From an uncultured Oscillospiraceae bacterium (lineage in GTDB: Bacteria; Bacillota; Clostridia; Oscillospirales; Acutalibacteraceae): DNA of 64,000 nucleotides. Location: contig CABQLY010000009.1 of assembly GCA_902465155.1 (NCBI GenBank), positions 8,246 to 72,245 on the forward strand, in the 5' to 3' direction. Shown piece after piece: positions 1 through 7,951 of the stretch (position 1 is its first letter; every line of letters starts with the position of its first letter). Position numbers and translations under genes: made by a program. The notes beneath the pieces are model-generated. The model searched no databases, was not told the origin of the DNA, and saw only the letters and a list, made by a program, of their open reading frames with translations.

Positions 1-92
1 GCGTTTCTAAAACCTTTGAAGGCGTTACGGCCAGCTTTTGTGATGAGCTGCCTTCCGGCGCTGTTGCGGTTTACACCACCCGTAAAGATTAA
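1..92 (+). CDS. 3' end of a duplicated glycosidase gene (partial)
   Basis: The first full codon is at position 3 and the TAA stop is at 90-92. The roughly 29 visible residues are identical to the C-terminus of the glycosidase-like gene at 9694-11208. The 5' part lies outside the window. Under the tandem-duplication model the upstream copy is complete, because this end is not at the duplication joint. Confidence 0.85.
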   Translation, partial: VSKTFEGVTASFCDELPSGAVAVYTTRKD

Positions 93-245
93 GGCTTTAA
101 CCGCCAAGCACGCAGCCAAACCGGCCCAAAAGGGCAAAGTAACGGTTTTTGCTTGCCGATTTGCAAGGGCTGCCTTTTAATGATGTTTGTAACGCGTTCT
201 CCCACGCGTTGCACTGCCGCAGTTTTGCACGGCAGATATATTTTC

Positions 246-284
246 GCCGCAAAGGAATCTCCCCACTTCTTTGCGGCATTTTTT
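246..284 (+). terminator. Terminator after glycosidase gene (left copy)
   Basis: A 9-bp perfect stem (GCCGCAAAG at 246-254, CTTTGCGGC at 269-277) with a 14-nt loop is followed by ATTTTTTG. It ends the transcript of the partial gene at 1-92. Confidence 0.85.
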
Positions 285-356
285 GTTTTAAAACAAAGCG
301 GGTTAAAAAAATTGCCGTAAACGGGTTAAAATTGCGGTAGATTTTGCAAATGAGGC

Positions 357-384
357 TTGACTTTTTAAAGCAAAAATGTATAAT
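357..384 (+). promoter_or_regulatory. Sigma-A promoter of DUF6076-like gene (left copy)
   Basis: TTGACT at 357-362 and TATAAT at 379-384 are separated by 16 bp. The start site should be near 391, only about 14 nt before the ATG at 405. This favours the downstream TTG start at 450, which has a Shine-Dalgarno sequence. Confidence 0.8.
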
Positions 385-449
385 AATATTATGCATTTTC
401 TATTATGATTTTAGCCGCTTGTATTTGCTGCGACTCTGGGGGTGTTGTT

Positions 450-1529
450 TTGATAGGTTGGGCTTTGTTTTATAAAAAAGATTTATACTTTCGGTTTGTG
501 CTTGCCGCCGGCGGGCAGGTAGAAAAATCTAAATACAGTTTGGGCGGCGCTTTAAGCGATTATACCGCCGTTAGCCCGCAAATTTCGGAACGGCTGTTTC
601 AAATTTTGCAGCACAAGTTCTTAGCCGATGTTTCTAACAGGATTGACACCCCAACCATTGGCGCCTATGTACCTTTTTTGCGCAAAGCGTTAGAAACCAA
701 CCCCTATTTATTTATTTACCTGCGTTTTTACGCCGAATGTTTGTTAGAGTGCTGCGCCGGCCGCCGTCGGCTGCATATCATGCTGGAAAGCTTTTTATCG
801 CAAGAAGTTTTGCAAAAACACGGGGAGGACCGGCCCCAGCAAAACGACCTTGAGCCTTGGGCCGCCTGGCTGATGTTGGTTATTTTTGAGGATTTAGAAT
901 ACCGACGCACCCGCGCCAAGGGTTTTTTGCAGTTTGTGTTTGAGCCTTCGGCCTCTATGCAAAAATATACCGATATGCAGCGATTTTATATTTTAAAAAC
1001 CGATAAAAACAGCGGTATTGTAAGCAAATTTAACGTTGGCATTGCAACCCTGTACGATTTTGAGCGCAACGCCACCTTAGGCACCGTTAAAACCGTATTT
1101 GCCGAGAGCGAAAGCCCGGTGGTAGAGGAATACGAAATTTTAAACCCGGACGATATGATCTCGTTAGAGCTGTTTTACGCGGTAAAGCTGCAGCTGCCGG
1201 TTAAAAAGTGCCGTTGCTGCGGGGAATTTTTTGTGCCAAGCGGGCGCAGCGATTGCGAATATTGCAGCCGCGTAAACCCGGTAGACGGGCAGCGCTGCTC
1301 GGGCGTTGGGGCAATGAAATCTTACAAAGAAAGCCACGCGGGCGACCCGGTTTACAAGGAATACAACAAGGCCTACAAACGAATGCACTCAAAATACCGC
1401 AATGCCAAGCTGTACGACTGGGAATTTAAAAACTGGTCTAAAAAAGCGCGTGAGCTGCGCGACCGCTGCCAGCGGGAGGGCCTTTCGGCCGACCAGTACA
1501 AAATTATGTTAGAGGAAATTGAAATTTAA
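450..1529 (+). CDS. DUF6076-like zinc-ribbon protein (left copy)
   Basis: The function is unknown. The C-terminal third has a cysteine cluster (KCRCCGEFF, then CEYC about 13 residues later, then RCSG) that resembles a zinc ribbon. After it comes a basic helical tail rich in Lys, Arg and Tyr. The overall pattern is what I recall for DUF6076-family proteins of Clostridia. The frame is open from an ATG at 405, but that codon lacks a Shine-Dalgarno sequence. The TTG at 450 has CTGGGGG seven bases upstream and gives 359 residues, so I prefer it. The gene has its own promoter and terminators and is duplicated at 11566-12645. No membrane segment or signal peptide is evident after the TTG start. The zinc ribbon suggests nucleic-acid or protein binding, but that is inference only. 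Confidence 0.65.
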   Translation: MIGWALFYKKDLYFRFVLAAGGQVEKSKYSLGGALSDYTAVSPQISERLFQILQHKFLADVSNRIDTPTIGAYVPFLRKALETNPYLFIYLRFYAECLLECCAGRRRLHIMLESFLSQEVLQKHGEDRPQQNDLEPWAAWLMLVIFEDLEYRRTRAKGFLQFVFEPSASMQKYTDMQRFYILKTDKNSGIVSKFNVGIATLYDFERNATLGTVKTVFAESESPVVEEYEILNPDDMISLELFYAVKLQLPVKKCRCCGEFFVPSGRSDCEYCSRVNPVDGQRCSGVGAMKSYKESHAGDPVYKEYNKAYKRMHSKYRNAKLYDWEFKNWSKKARELRDRCQREGLSADQYKIMLEEIEI

Positions 1530-1601
1530 CTGCTCCTTCTTAAAGCATTTAAATATTTTTTGCATTGCCCTTTGGTATTTGCTTTCTGCTTTAAATTATT
1601 T

Positions 1602-1636
1602 TGCGGATATTCCGGCGTTTGGAATATCCGCATTTT
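1602..1636 (+). terminator. Terminator after DUF6076-like gene (left copy)
   Basis: A 12-bp perfect stem (TGCGGATATTCC at 1602-1613, GGAATATCCGCA at 1621-1632) with a 7-nt loop is followed by TTTTAATT. Confidence 0.75.
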
Positions 1637-1743
1637 AATTGCTTTAAATTGTTTTGCTGTTTTAAAACATTGGTTTTTGTTGCTTTGGTTTGCCTTTGCT
1701 TTAAAGCGTCTGCGGCTGCTAAATTTAAAAATTCCCTTAATTT

Positions 1744-1778
1744 AAAACCCGCAAAGGTATTCCGCCTTTGCGGGTTTT
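1744..1778. terminator. Bidirectional terminator between convergent genes (left copy)
   Basis: AAAACCCGCAAAGG at 1744-1757 pairs perfectly with CCTTTGCGGGTTTT at 1765-1778. The A-rich left arm and T-rich right arm let it work for the rightward DUF6076-like gene and for the leftward AraC gene ending at 1798. Confidence 0.85.
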
Positions 1779-1797
1779 AAAGCTTTTTTAAACAGCC

Positions 1798-2658
1798 TTA
1801 GCCGGTGTTTAAAGACTTTGCCTTACCAACCTTAAAGGCGGCCGGGGTGCAGCCAAATTTTTTAGCAAAGGCCTTGTAAAACCAGGGCGGGTTTTCAAAT
1901 CCGCATTCAAAGCAAACATCTAACACGCGGTAGCCCCTTTGGCGCAGCAGCTCGGCGGCGTAGGTTAGCCGCAGGCTGTTTACCAGCTCGGTGGGAGTAA
2001 CGCCGTAAAACTGCTTTAGGGTGCGGGCGGCGTGCTCGGGCGTTTTTTGGCAAAGGGCGTAAAACTGCTGTTTTCCGGCAACAAAATTTTTAGGCTGCTG
2101 CATTTGGCTGTAAGCGGCCAGCAGCCAGCCCGGCGCCAACGGGGCCGGAGCCGATTTTTGGCTAAAAAATTTACCCAGCAGCTCGGTTAGTAAAATGCGG
2201 GCGCGGCAGCGCAGCTCGGCCTTGTTTTTAAACGGAATTTGCAAAAGCTCCCGGTAACGGGCAAAAATGCGGTCCCGCTCCGGGGCCGGCAGCAACAGCA
2301 TTGGGGCAAGCGGCTGAGATTTTAATTGCAATAGCTGCGCCTCGCACCCTAAAAACTGCTGCAGCTCGGCCAGGGTTGCCTTGGTAAAGCTTAAATTAAC
2401 AAAGGCAAAATTGCTGCTAACGCCTGTGTAATTGTGGCAATCGCTTGCCCGCACAAAAACAAGACTGCCGCTGCAAAGCTGCTCGCAGTAGCCGTTAATT
2501 TGGTGCTTAGCCTGGCCGGCTGTTACCAAAAAAAGCTCGTAAAAATCGTGCCGGTGTAAAACAAAACGCTCGGTGGAAGCTTTTATGCTGCGGCAGGTGC
2601 AGCCGCTTACACTATCAATAAAATATCTACTTTGCAATTCTTTCAACTTTATCACCAA
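1798..2658 (-). CDS. AraC-family transcriptional regulator (left copy)
   Basis: This is a 286-residue regulator with an N-terminal cupin-like sensor (HRHDFYELFLVTAG near residues 35-50, a typical AraC_binding signature). The C-terminal AraC DNA-binding domain spans about residues 190-280; its second helix-turn-helix carries VCFECGFENPPWFYKAFAKKFGCTP. It is divergent from the GH38 mannosidase start at 2754, so control of that gene in response to a sugar is likely. Its own operator may be the palindrome at 2689-2705. An apparently identical gene lies at 12914-13774, so the cell would carry two copies. At this copy the divergent target is only a fragment. Confidence 0.9.
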   Translation of the reverse strand: MVIKLKELQSRYFIDSVSGCTCRSIKASTERFVLHRHDFYELFLVTAGQAKHQINGYCEQLCSGSLVFVRASDCHNYTGVSSNFAFVNLSFTKATLAELQQFLGCEAQLLQLKSQPLAPMLLLPAPERDRIFARYRELLQIPFKNKAELRCRARILLTELLGKFFSQKSAPAPLAPGWLLAAYSQMQQPKNFVAGKQQFYALCQKTPEHAARTLKQFYGVTPTELVNSLRLTYAAELLRQRGYRVLDVCFECGFENPPWFYKAFAKKFGCTPAAFKVGKAKSLNTG

Positions 2659-2688
2659 AAATCATTTTAACATATATTTTTTATTGTT

Positions 2689-2723
2689 GCAAGATATATT
2701 CTTGCCTAAAAATAGGGTATGAT
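2689..2723 (+). promoter_or_regulatory. AraC-type operator and promoter (left copy)
   Basis: The palindrome GCAAGATATATTCTTGC occupies 2689-2705 (6-bp arms, 5-bp centre). A -10 box TATGAT follows at 2718-2723. No good -35 lies 16-18 bp upstream; that place is taken by the palindrome, as expected for an activator-dependent promoter. Binding by the divergent AraC protein is inferred from position only. Confidence 0.6.
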
Positions 2724-2753
2724 GAAAGTGAAATTGCATAGGGGGAGAAACGA

Positions 2754-2909
2754 ATGAAAAAAACGCTGCCGGAGGAAAGAATTTATTCCACCATTTTGGC
2801 CTTAAAGCAACAAATTGTGCTGGCTAAACAGGAGATTAAGGGCGTAGAGTTTGTTGAAACCGCTTACAAACTCGGTGTCGTACCCAACCTGCACCGCAAG
2901 GCAAATTGA
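2754..2909 (+). pseudogene. 5' fragment of GH38 alpha-mannosidase at duplication joint
   Basis: This fragment keeps the ribosome binding site (GGGGGAG) and the first 39 codons of the intact mannosidase at 13870-16896. The frame then crosses the joint at 2870/2871 into the antisense strand of the ADP-ribosylglycohydrolase gene. It adds 12 unrelated residues and stops at TGA 2907-2909. No catalytic residue is present, so any 51-residue product should be inactive. Confidence 0.85.
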
Positions 2910-4277
2910 CTTTGCATAATCGCCTCGCCCGCACAGCAACGCTGCCGCCACGATCATGGCGTTGGGAATGGTGTGGCAAGCAAAGCCCTCGTACTGTTTA
3001 TAATCTTTGTTGATTTTTGCAAAAATATCCATGTAATCTAACCCGGCACGGTAATCGGCTAACACCTTTTCCAGTTCCTTGTAAAGGCGGCTGGTAGCCG
3101 GAATTTGCGCCATGCCGGCCAACACAATTTGCTCCATATTGTTGGTAACGGCAGCTGCCGCCAGCATGGCCGCAACAAACATTTCGCCGTAAATGCCGTT
3201 TTTGGTGTGCGAAATACAGGCGTCTCGGTAAGCCATTTCGGCAGCCAGTTCAGGGTTGCCAGGGTTAATGTACCCAAAATAATCGCCCCTAATTTGCGCC
3301 CCAATCCATTCACGGTAAGGGTTTTTGTGGCTGGCCGAATCGGGCGGCAGGTAGCCCTTAATAAAATTGCAGTAGGCAACGCGCTCAGCAGTACAATAGG
3401 CGTTTTTGTTTTGGTTTTCCAGCCAAATGTTTGCAACATCCAGCGGAGTAAAATCGCGCCCGTGCTCTTCAATTAAAATTTGTGCCAAAACTGTGTAATT
3501 GGTGTCGTCGTCAGACGGAATACTCTCAATAATATCGGCGTAATAAGCTTGTTTGGTGGGAAAGTTGTATTTTTCCTCGCGCTCTTTGGTAAAGTCGGTA
3601 GAAAGCAGATAACGGTGCATGGGAAAATTGTTGGTTTCTTTTAAAAAGTCAATAAAGGTCTGTGTTTTAACGCCTTCAGCTTTTTTGCCTAAAAAGCATC
3701 CGCAAATACGCCCTACCCAAGCGCCTTTAATTTTTTGCGGTAGCTCGGTTTTGTTGTATACAGTCGGCAGGGGGTAGGGTCTCCTCAGTGCTTTAATCTC
3801 GTTTAAATCGTTAGGCTCTGTAAAACTAAAATTGCTGCGTTGTTTGGTATTTAAAATAATATGAAACAAAATGTCGGCCAGTTGTTCTTTTTCTCCACTT
3901 GTGGGCAACATAGAAACTGCTTTAAAAACATCACGGTAGGCTTCAATATCAAGCCCTTCTTCAACGCATTGTTCAAACTCACGGCTTAAACCGCCGTTGC
4001 TTGTGTAAAAATCCCACATTTGCATTTTGTTGTATTGCGGAACAATTTGCGTGTTTCCGGCAATTTCGTTTACCTCCCGGGCGTCCCTGTCTAACACTAA
4101 AGAGTCTAACGAAACATCAAATTGTTTACAAATTTTAACGAGCTTTTCAATATCCGGAGTAGACTCACCCGTCTCCCATTTTTGTACCGACTGCCGCGAT
4201 ACCCTAAATAAATTGGCAAATTGCTCCTGCGTCATGTTCGCTTTGCTGCGTAATTGGTAAATTGTTTGATTTAACAT
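2802..4277 (-). CDS. HTH / ADP-ribosylglycohydrolase protein, 3'-truncated
   Basis: The start is the ATG at 4277, preceded by GGGGG seven bases upstream; an in-frame upstream ATG at 4349 lacks a site. Residues 1 to about 65 form a Cro/CI-type HTH_3 domain (MTQEQFANLFRVSRQSVQKW). From about residue 185 the protein resembles the ADP-ribosylglycohydrolase family, with GAWVGRICGCFLGKKAEG and the metal-site motif SDDDTNYT. These proteins remove ADP-ribose or related N-glycosidic groups, and clostridial members often sit in carbohydrate loci. The native frame stops after GYDTE, where the family normally reads GYDTD and continues. The last 22 residues come from the antisense of the mannosidase fragment. 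The catalytic C-terminus is therefore missing and this copy is probably inactive. A complete copy is expected just upstream of the window. Confidence 0.8.
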   Translation of the reverse strand: MLNQTIYQLRSKANMTQEQFANLFRVSRQSVQKWETGESTPDIEKLVKICKQFDVSLDSLVLDRDAREVNEIAGNTQIVPQYNKMQMWDFYTSNGGLSREFEQCVEEGLDIEAYRDVFKAVSMLPTSGEKEQLADILFHIILNTKQRSNFSFTEPNDLNEIKALRRPYPLPTVYNKTELPQKIKGAWVGRICGCFLGKKAEGVKTQTFIDFLKETNNFPMHRYLLSTDFTKEREEKYNFPTKQAYYADIIESIPSDDDTNYTVLAQILIEEHGRDFTPLDVANIWLENQNKNAYCTAERVAYCNFIKGYLPPDSASHKNPYREWIGAQIRGDYFGYINPGNPELAAEMAYRDACISHTKNGIYGEMFVAAMLAAAAVTNNMEQIVLAGMAQIPATSRLYKELEKVLADYRAGLDYMDIFAKINKDYKQYEGFACHTIPNAMIVAAALLCGRGDYAKSICLAVQVGYDTEFVSGFNKLYALNLLFSQHNLLL

Positions 4278-4717
4278 CCTAGAACCCCCAAAAAAATTAG
4301 CTTTTCGCCTTTTAAAGCCGTGTACGGCAGGCTGTTTGCCGCGTTGCAAAGCGCCGTTTTTAAAGCTTTAAAAAATAACGCCCTGTTTTGGTTTTAAATT
4401 TTTTTACACGGCTTGCAGCGGTTTGTTATAATGCAATTCAGGTAAAATAGTCAATGCGGCGCTTTGTGGTAATTATAGCACTATAAATTTAAAAAAACAA
4501 GTAACCCAAAATTGCAATTTTGGCAACCGGCAGTTGCGGGTAAAAATATTATTTTTTACGGCAAAATTGCTTAAAAAACAGAACCTATTTAAAAAAAGGA
4601 TAGATTTTCTATGTTTTTTTAACAAGCTTTTCTGTCTTTTCTGCAAAGTATAGAAATGTTATAATAATTATACAAAGCAATAAAAATATACCGTAAAACA
4701 ATTTTTGGGGGATTTTT
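4278..4717. other. Divergent intergenic region upstream of surface protein
   Basis: This 440-bp AT-rich gap separates the leftward HTH/ADP-ribosylglycohydrolase gene from the rightward surface-protein operon. It holds a good rightward promoter at 4403-4432 and a second possible -10 (TATAAT at 4660-4665) with a poor -35. No credible gene is seen. The leader from the first promoter would be about 280 nt and contains no riboswitch that I recognise. Confidence 0.6.
4403..4432 (+). promoter_or_regulatory. Promoter for surface-protein/glycosidase operon
   Basis: TTTACA at 4403-4408 and TATAAT at 4427-4432 are separated by 18 bp. It points towards the genes at 4718, 7944 and 9694, which are closely spaced and likely co-transcribed. 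Confidence 0.6.
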
Positions 4718-7700
4718 ATGAAAAAACTTGTTTCGCTTATTCTTAGCCTGGTGCTGGTGGCCGTTAGCGTTACCGGCTCGCTAATTTTGGCAACCGCCAA
4801 TAATGGCGAGCAGCAAAGCCTGGGCCTTGCCGCTAACTGGAAGCTTTACGAAAACAAAACAGCTACCATTGGCGAAACCGGCACGCCGGCCGCCAGCTGG
4901 GCCACGGTAGCCGATAATACCAACGCCAAATATTTACATAACGGTACCTCCTCGGTAAAATTCAGCTGTGTTGCGCAGCGCGGCGCAACCGAGTTTTCGG
5001 TAAAAAAGAATACCGATTACGAGTTGAGCTTTTTGTATTATAACGAAAGCTTAAACGCCGCCGGTACCTACGCGCTTTCGCAGGTTGCGGTAGTGCTGCC
5101 AAACGGCTCGGTAGCTAAAAAAGACGCCTTAGCGTATATGGACGGCGGCAGCGGCACCGGCACCACCAAAACGGCCGAGTGGCAGCGCATTGCCTTAAAC
5201 TTTCATTCGGGCGAGAACACTACTTTGGCGCTAACTATTTTATTTGCGGTTTCCCCAGTGTACATTGACGATTTTTATTTGGTAGACCTTAGCAGCAACA
5301 ACCCTAATAAGGCCGGAAATTGGACCCTCTACGAAAATAGCAGCAAAAAGGTTGGGGCCGAAGGCAAATTGGCCGGTTCTTGGGCTACCGTTAGCCAGAA
5401 TAGCAACGCTAAATTTACGCACAGTGGCGCTGCCTCGTTAAAATTCAGCTGCATTTCGCAGCGCGGGGCGGTAACCCTGCCGGTAGAGCAAAACAAAAAT
5501 TACGAATTAAGCTTTTGGGCTTTCTCTGAAAAATTAAACGCAGCCGGCACCTATTTTCTTTCTCAGGCCACTGTTCTTGTGCCGGAGGGGGAGGTTGACC
5601 CAAAGGGGAAGGACTGCTTAGGCAAGGCCGACGCACAGGGCCTGAGCAAAACCGTTAACACCTGGGTAAAAATAACCGTTCCCTTTAGCTCCGGCAGCAA
5701 CAGCGCCGTTGTGTTCAGCCTGCTGTTTGGCTCCTCACCGGTTTATGTAAGCGAAATTGTCTTGGCCGAAAAAACCGAAAATCCCCCAACCCCAACCGGG
5801 CCGGAGGGCTGGACCGTTTACCAGTGGGACACCAAAGAAATTGGCCAAAACGGCACGCTCGGCCCCGCTTGGGCAACCGTTGAAAAAGAAACTACCGGCG
5901 AGCACGACAGCAACGGCGACGGGCAATCTATTCACATTAAAGCTCTATCCCAACGGGTTGCCAATTTGTTTACGGTTAAAAAGAACGCCGACTACGCCTT
6001 AACCTTTAAATATTTTGTAACCGAGCTAAACACCGCTAAAACTTACAGCTTGTCGGTGGCCGGCATTACCACCGAAAACGGCTCTGTTGAAAAAAATAAG
6101 GATGGGTTTTACTCTTACCTTGACAGCGGCTCGGCTTATGTAGCCAATGACGGGCTGATTAAAAACAAACAACCCTATGCAGGCTCAACTGCCTCCACCG
6201 TTACCGGCAAGTGGCAGCAGGTTAAGCTGCCCTTTCACTCCGGAAATAATGAAAAAATGGCGTTGGTGCTGGTTTCGGCCGTTTCCTCTATGTGGATTGA
6301 TGAACTTACCCTAACCGAAGAAAAGGTAACGCCGCCGGAAAAAGATTACGGCACGCCGAAGGACCTTTGGACCATTGATTTTGAGGATACCAGTAAACAA
6401 TATTCCAGCATGAATGGCATTGATGTAGTAGATGTTGTTGGTTATAACGGCCAAAAAACAAGAGCGCTGCACACTGTGCCCGGCAATTACAGCTATTCGT
6501 TATTTTTAAACTACAATACAACCACTACCGATACCGACCCGATTTATACCATTCCCGTTTTGCCCGAGCGGGTTTATGAGCTTAGCTGGCGGGTAAAAAT
6601 TAAAGAAAATACCGGCGCCATTGATTGGTTCTCGTTTTACCAATACTACAACGGTAAAATGGCCAATATTGCAAACATTCAAAATGAAAAGCAGGGGGAA
6701 TGGCTCTATTACAAAATAATTTTAATTACCGAAGAGCAGCAAAATCGCTTTAGCTTTACCTTTAACGCCGGAAAGACTGTGCCGGAGGTTTGGGTAGACG
6801 ATATTAACCTGGTTTTAACACATTATCAAGCTTTTAACGGCTACAATGGTCCGCAAAAAAGAACTGTAATTAATTTTGACGACTATTTGGTTCCCTTAAA
6901 CGGCGACGCCGTTGAGGTTGCCGAGGGCCCCGCCTACAACGGGCAGGTAAGCAACGCCCTGCACACCATAGAGGGGGAATACGGCTGGTCGCAAACCGTT
7001 AACTATTCAACCGCTACCACTTATTCAGATAAAGTATTTACCATTCCCGTAAAGCCCAACACGCTTTACAATTTTAGCCTGCGAGCCTACGCAAAATCTA
7101 AGGGCAAGCAAACGGTAGATGTACCGTATGTTTGCGTGTATATTGATTTTGCAACCAAAAATGTAATGCACCTGGCATATAAGCTAAAGTACCAAAACAA
7201 TAACAAATGGGTACCGTTTGAAAAATCTTTTTTAACGCGGCCGGACCAAACCATGATCTCTATTACCATAGATTTTTCAAAATCGGTTGCGGATATGTAT
7301 ATTGACGATCTTGTTTTGGAGGAGGTTGAGCCGGGTATTACACAAAATACCGCGCTTTCCTACTGTGAGCAGCCGTATAACCTGCTTAGCGGTAACGCCT
7401 CGGCCGCGGCAGCCGTAAGCCAAAATAAAACCTCGGTTACAAAAATTAGCTTAACGCCGCTCACGCTTTACACCTTTGGCGCAACCTTGCAGGGCAGCGG
7501 CAGCGAGGTGTTCCTTTCCGCCAACGGGAGCGACCCTATTGGCCCCTCGGTTGCCGGGGAGAATTATAATGGCAGAATAACCGGCAAAGCCCAAAAAACA
7601 AGAACCGCTTACCAGTTTGTAACACCGTCGAGCGGAGAGGTTTATCTTGTTATTAAAAACAAGGGCAATTTGCAGCTTTCTAATGTTATGCTGTTTCAAA

Positions 7701-7951
7701 CCAAATCTAATTCCGGCGATAGTTGGGATTTAGGGCTTGAGCAAAACCCCAACATTGCGCCCGAGCAAATTGGCACGGTAGAAAATTTGGTTGCCATTGG
7801 CAGTGCCGAGGAACAAGCCCTGTACAACGGCGAAACCCCGGCAACCGGTGACGCCGGCATTTTGCCCGCAGTAATTATTTTAGTATTAACCGCCGGCGCT
7901 GGCACCGTTTTAATGCTAACCGGCAAAAAAGGGGGAAAGCACCATGTCTAA
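4718..7951 (+). CDS. Wall-anchored multi-module carbohydrate-binding-like protein
   Basis: This is a 1077-residue secreted protein. Residues 1 to about 28 form a signal peptide (MKKLVSLILSLVLVAVSVTG). Three tandem modules of about 165-190 residues follow, each opening like W-x-LYEN and containing GSWATV, N-A-K-F/Y, S-x-KFSC-x-SQRG and V-Y-I-D-D near its end. Then come two related modules beginning near residues 545 and 720 (INFDDY/IDFED, YNGQ, ALHT, VWVDD/MYIDD). The beta-sandwich pattern resembles CBM4/9-like carbohydrate-binding folds. A low-complexity stretch precedes TPATGD, a hydrophobic segment and a basic tail, which is a plausible sortase-type sorting signal. The start has GGGGGAT upstream. 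The stop overlaps the next start by 8 bp, so the lipoprotein glycosidase is translationally coupled. I infer that it captures glycans at the cell surface; the ligand is unknown. Confidence 0.75.
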   Translation: MKKLVSLILSLVLVAVSVTGSLILATANNGEQQSLGLAANWKLYENKTATIGETGTPAASWATVADNTNAKYLHNGTSSVKFSCVAQRGATEFSVKKNTDYELSFLYYNESLNAAGTYALSQVAVVLPNGSVAKKDALAYMDGGSGTGTTKTAEWQRIALNFHSGENTTLALTILFAVSPVYIDDFYLVDLSSNNPNKAGNWTLYENSSKKVGAEGKLAGSWATVSQNSNAKFTHSGAASLKFSCISQRGAVTLPVEQNKNYELSFWAFSEKLNAAGTYFLSQATVLVPEGEVDPKGKDCLGKADAQGLSKTVNTWVKITVPFSSGSNSAVVFSLLFGSSPVYVSEIVLAEKTENPPTPTGPEGWTVYQWDTKEIGQNGTLGPAWATVEKETTGEHDSNGDGQSIHIKALSQRVANLFTVKKNADYALTFKYFVTELNTAKTYSLSVAGITTENGSVEKNKDGFYSYLDSGSAYVANDGLIKNKQPYAGSTASTVTGKWQQVKLPFHSGNNEKMALVLVSAVSSMWIDELTLTEEKVTPPEKDYGTPKDLWTIDFEDTSKQYSSMNGIDVVDVVGYNGQKTRALHTVPGNYSYSLFLNYNTTTTDTDPIYTIPVLPERVYELSWRVKIKENTGAIDWFSFYQYYNGKMANIANIQNEKQGEWLYYKIILITEEQQNRFSFTFNAGKTVPEVWVDDINLVLTHYQAFNGYNGPQKRTVINFDDYLVPLNGDAVEVAEGPAYNGQVSNALHTIEGEYGWSQTVNYSTATTYSDKVFTIPVKPNTLYNFSLRAYAKSKGKQTVDVPYVCVYIDFATKNVMHLAYKLKYQNNNKWVPFEKSFLTRPDQTMISITIDFSKSVADMYIDDLVLEEVEPGITQNTALSYCEQPYNLLSGNASAAAAVSQNKTSVTKISLTPLTLYTFGATLQGSGSEVFLSANGSDPIGPSVAGENYNGRITGKAQKTRTAYQFVTPSSGEVYLVIKNKGNLQLSNVMLFQTKSNSGDSWDLGLEQNPNIAPEQIGTVENLVAIGSAEEQALYNGETPATGDAGILPAVIILVLTAGAGTVLMLTGKKGGKHHV

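Larger units (their letters stand above)
93..404. other. Intergenic region, left copy
   Basis: This 312-bp gap holds a rho-independent terminator for the preceding glycosidase gene and a near-consensus promoter for the following gene. Reading frames exist on both strands, but they run through these signals and have no ribosome binding site, so I do not call a gene here. Confidence 0.7.
1..2871. repeat. Left visible part of an 11.1-kb tandem duplication
   Basis: This segment matches 11117-13987 at a constant offset of 11116. The DUF6076-like and AraC proteins translate identically in both copies, and the noncoding lines compared by eye also match. It contains the 3' end of a glycosidase gene, a DUF6076-like gene, an AraC gene and the first 39 codons of a GH38 gene. 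Identity ends just after the shared bases TACAAAC. The match runs to the left window edge, so the repeat probably continues upstream. I infer a direct tandem duplication with its novel joint at 2870/2871. An assembly artefact is not excluded. Confidence 0.9.

Noticed and set aside
97..396. 99-codon minus-strand frame in the intergenic region (repeated at 11213-11512)
   Set aside because: It runs through a terminator and a sigma-A promoter of the other strand, has no ribosome binding site and an implausible composition.
4609..4800. 63-codon minus-strand frame over the surface-protein start
   Set aside because: It is antisense to the signal peptide and ribosome site of a well-supported gene.
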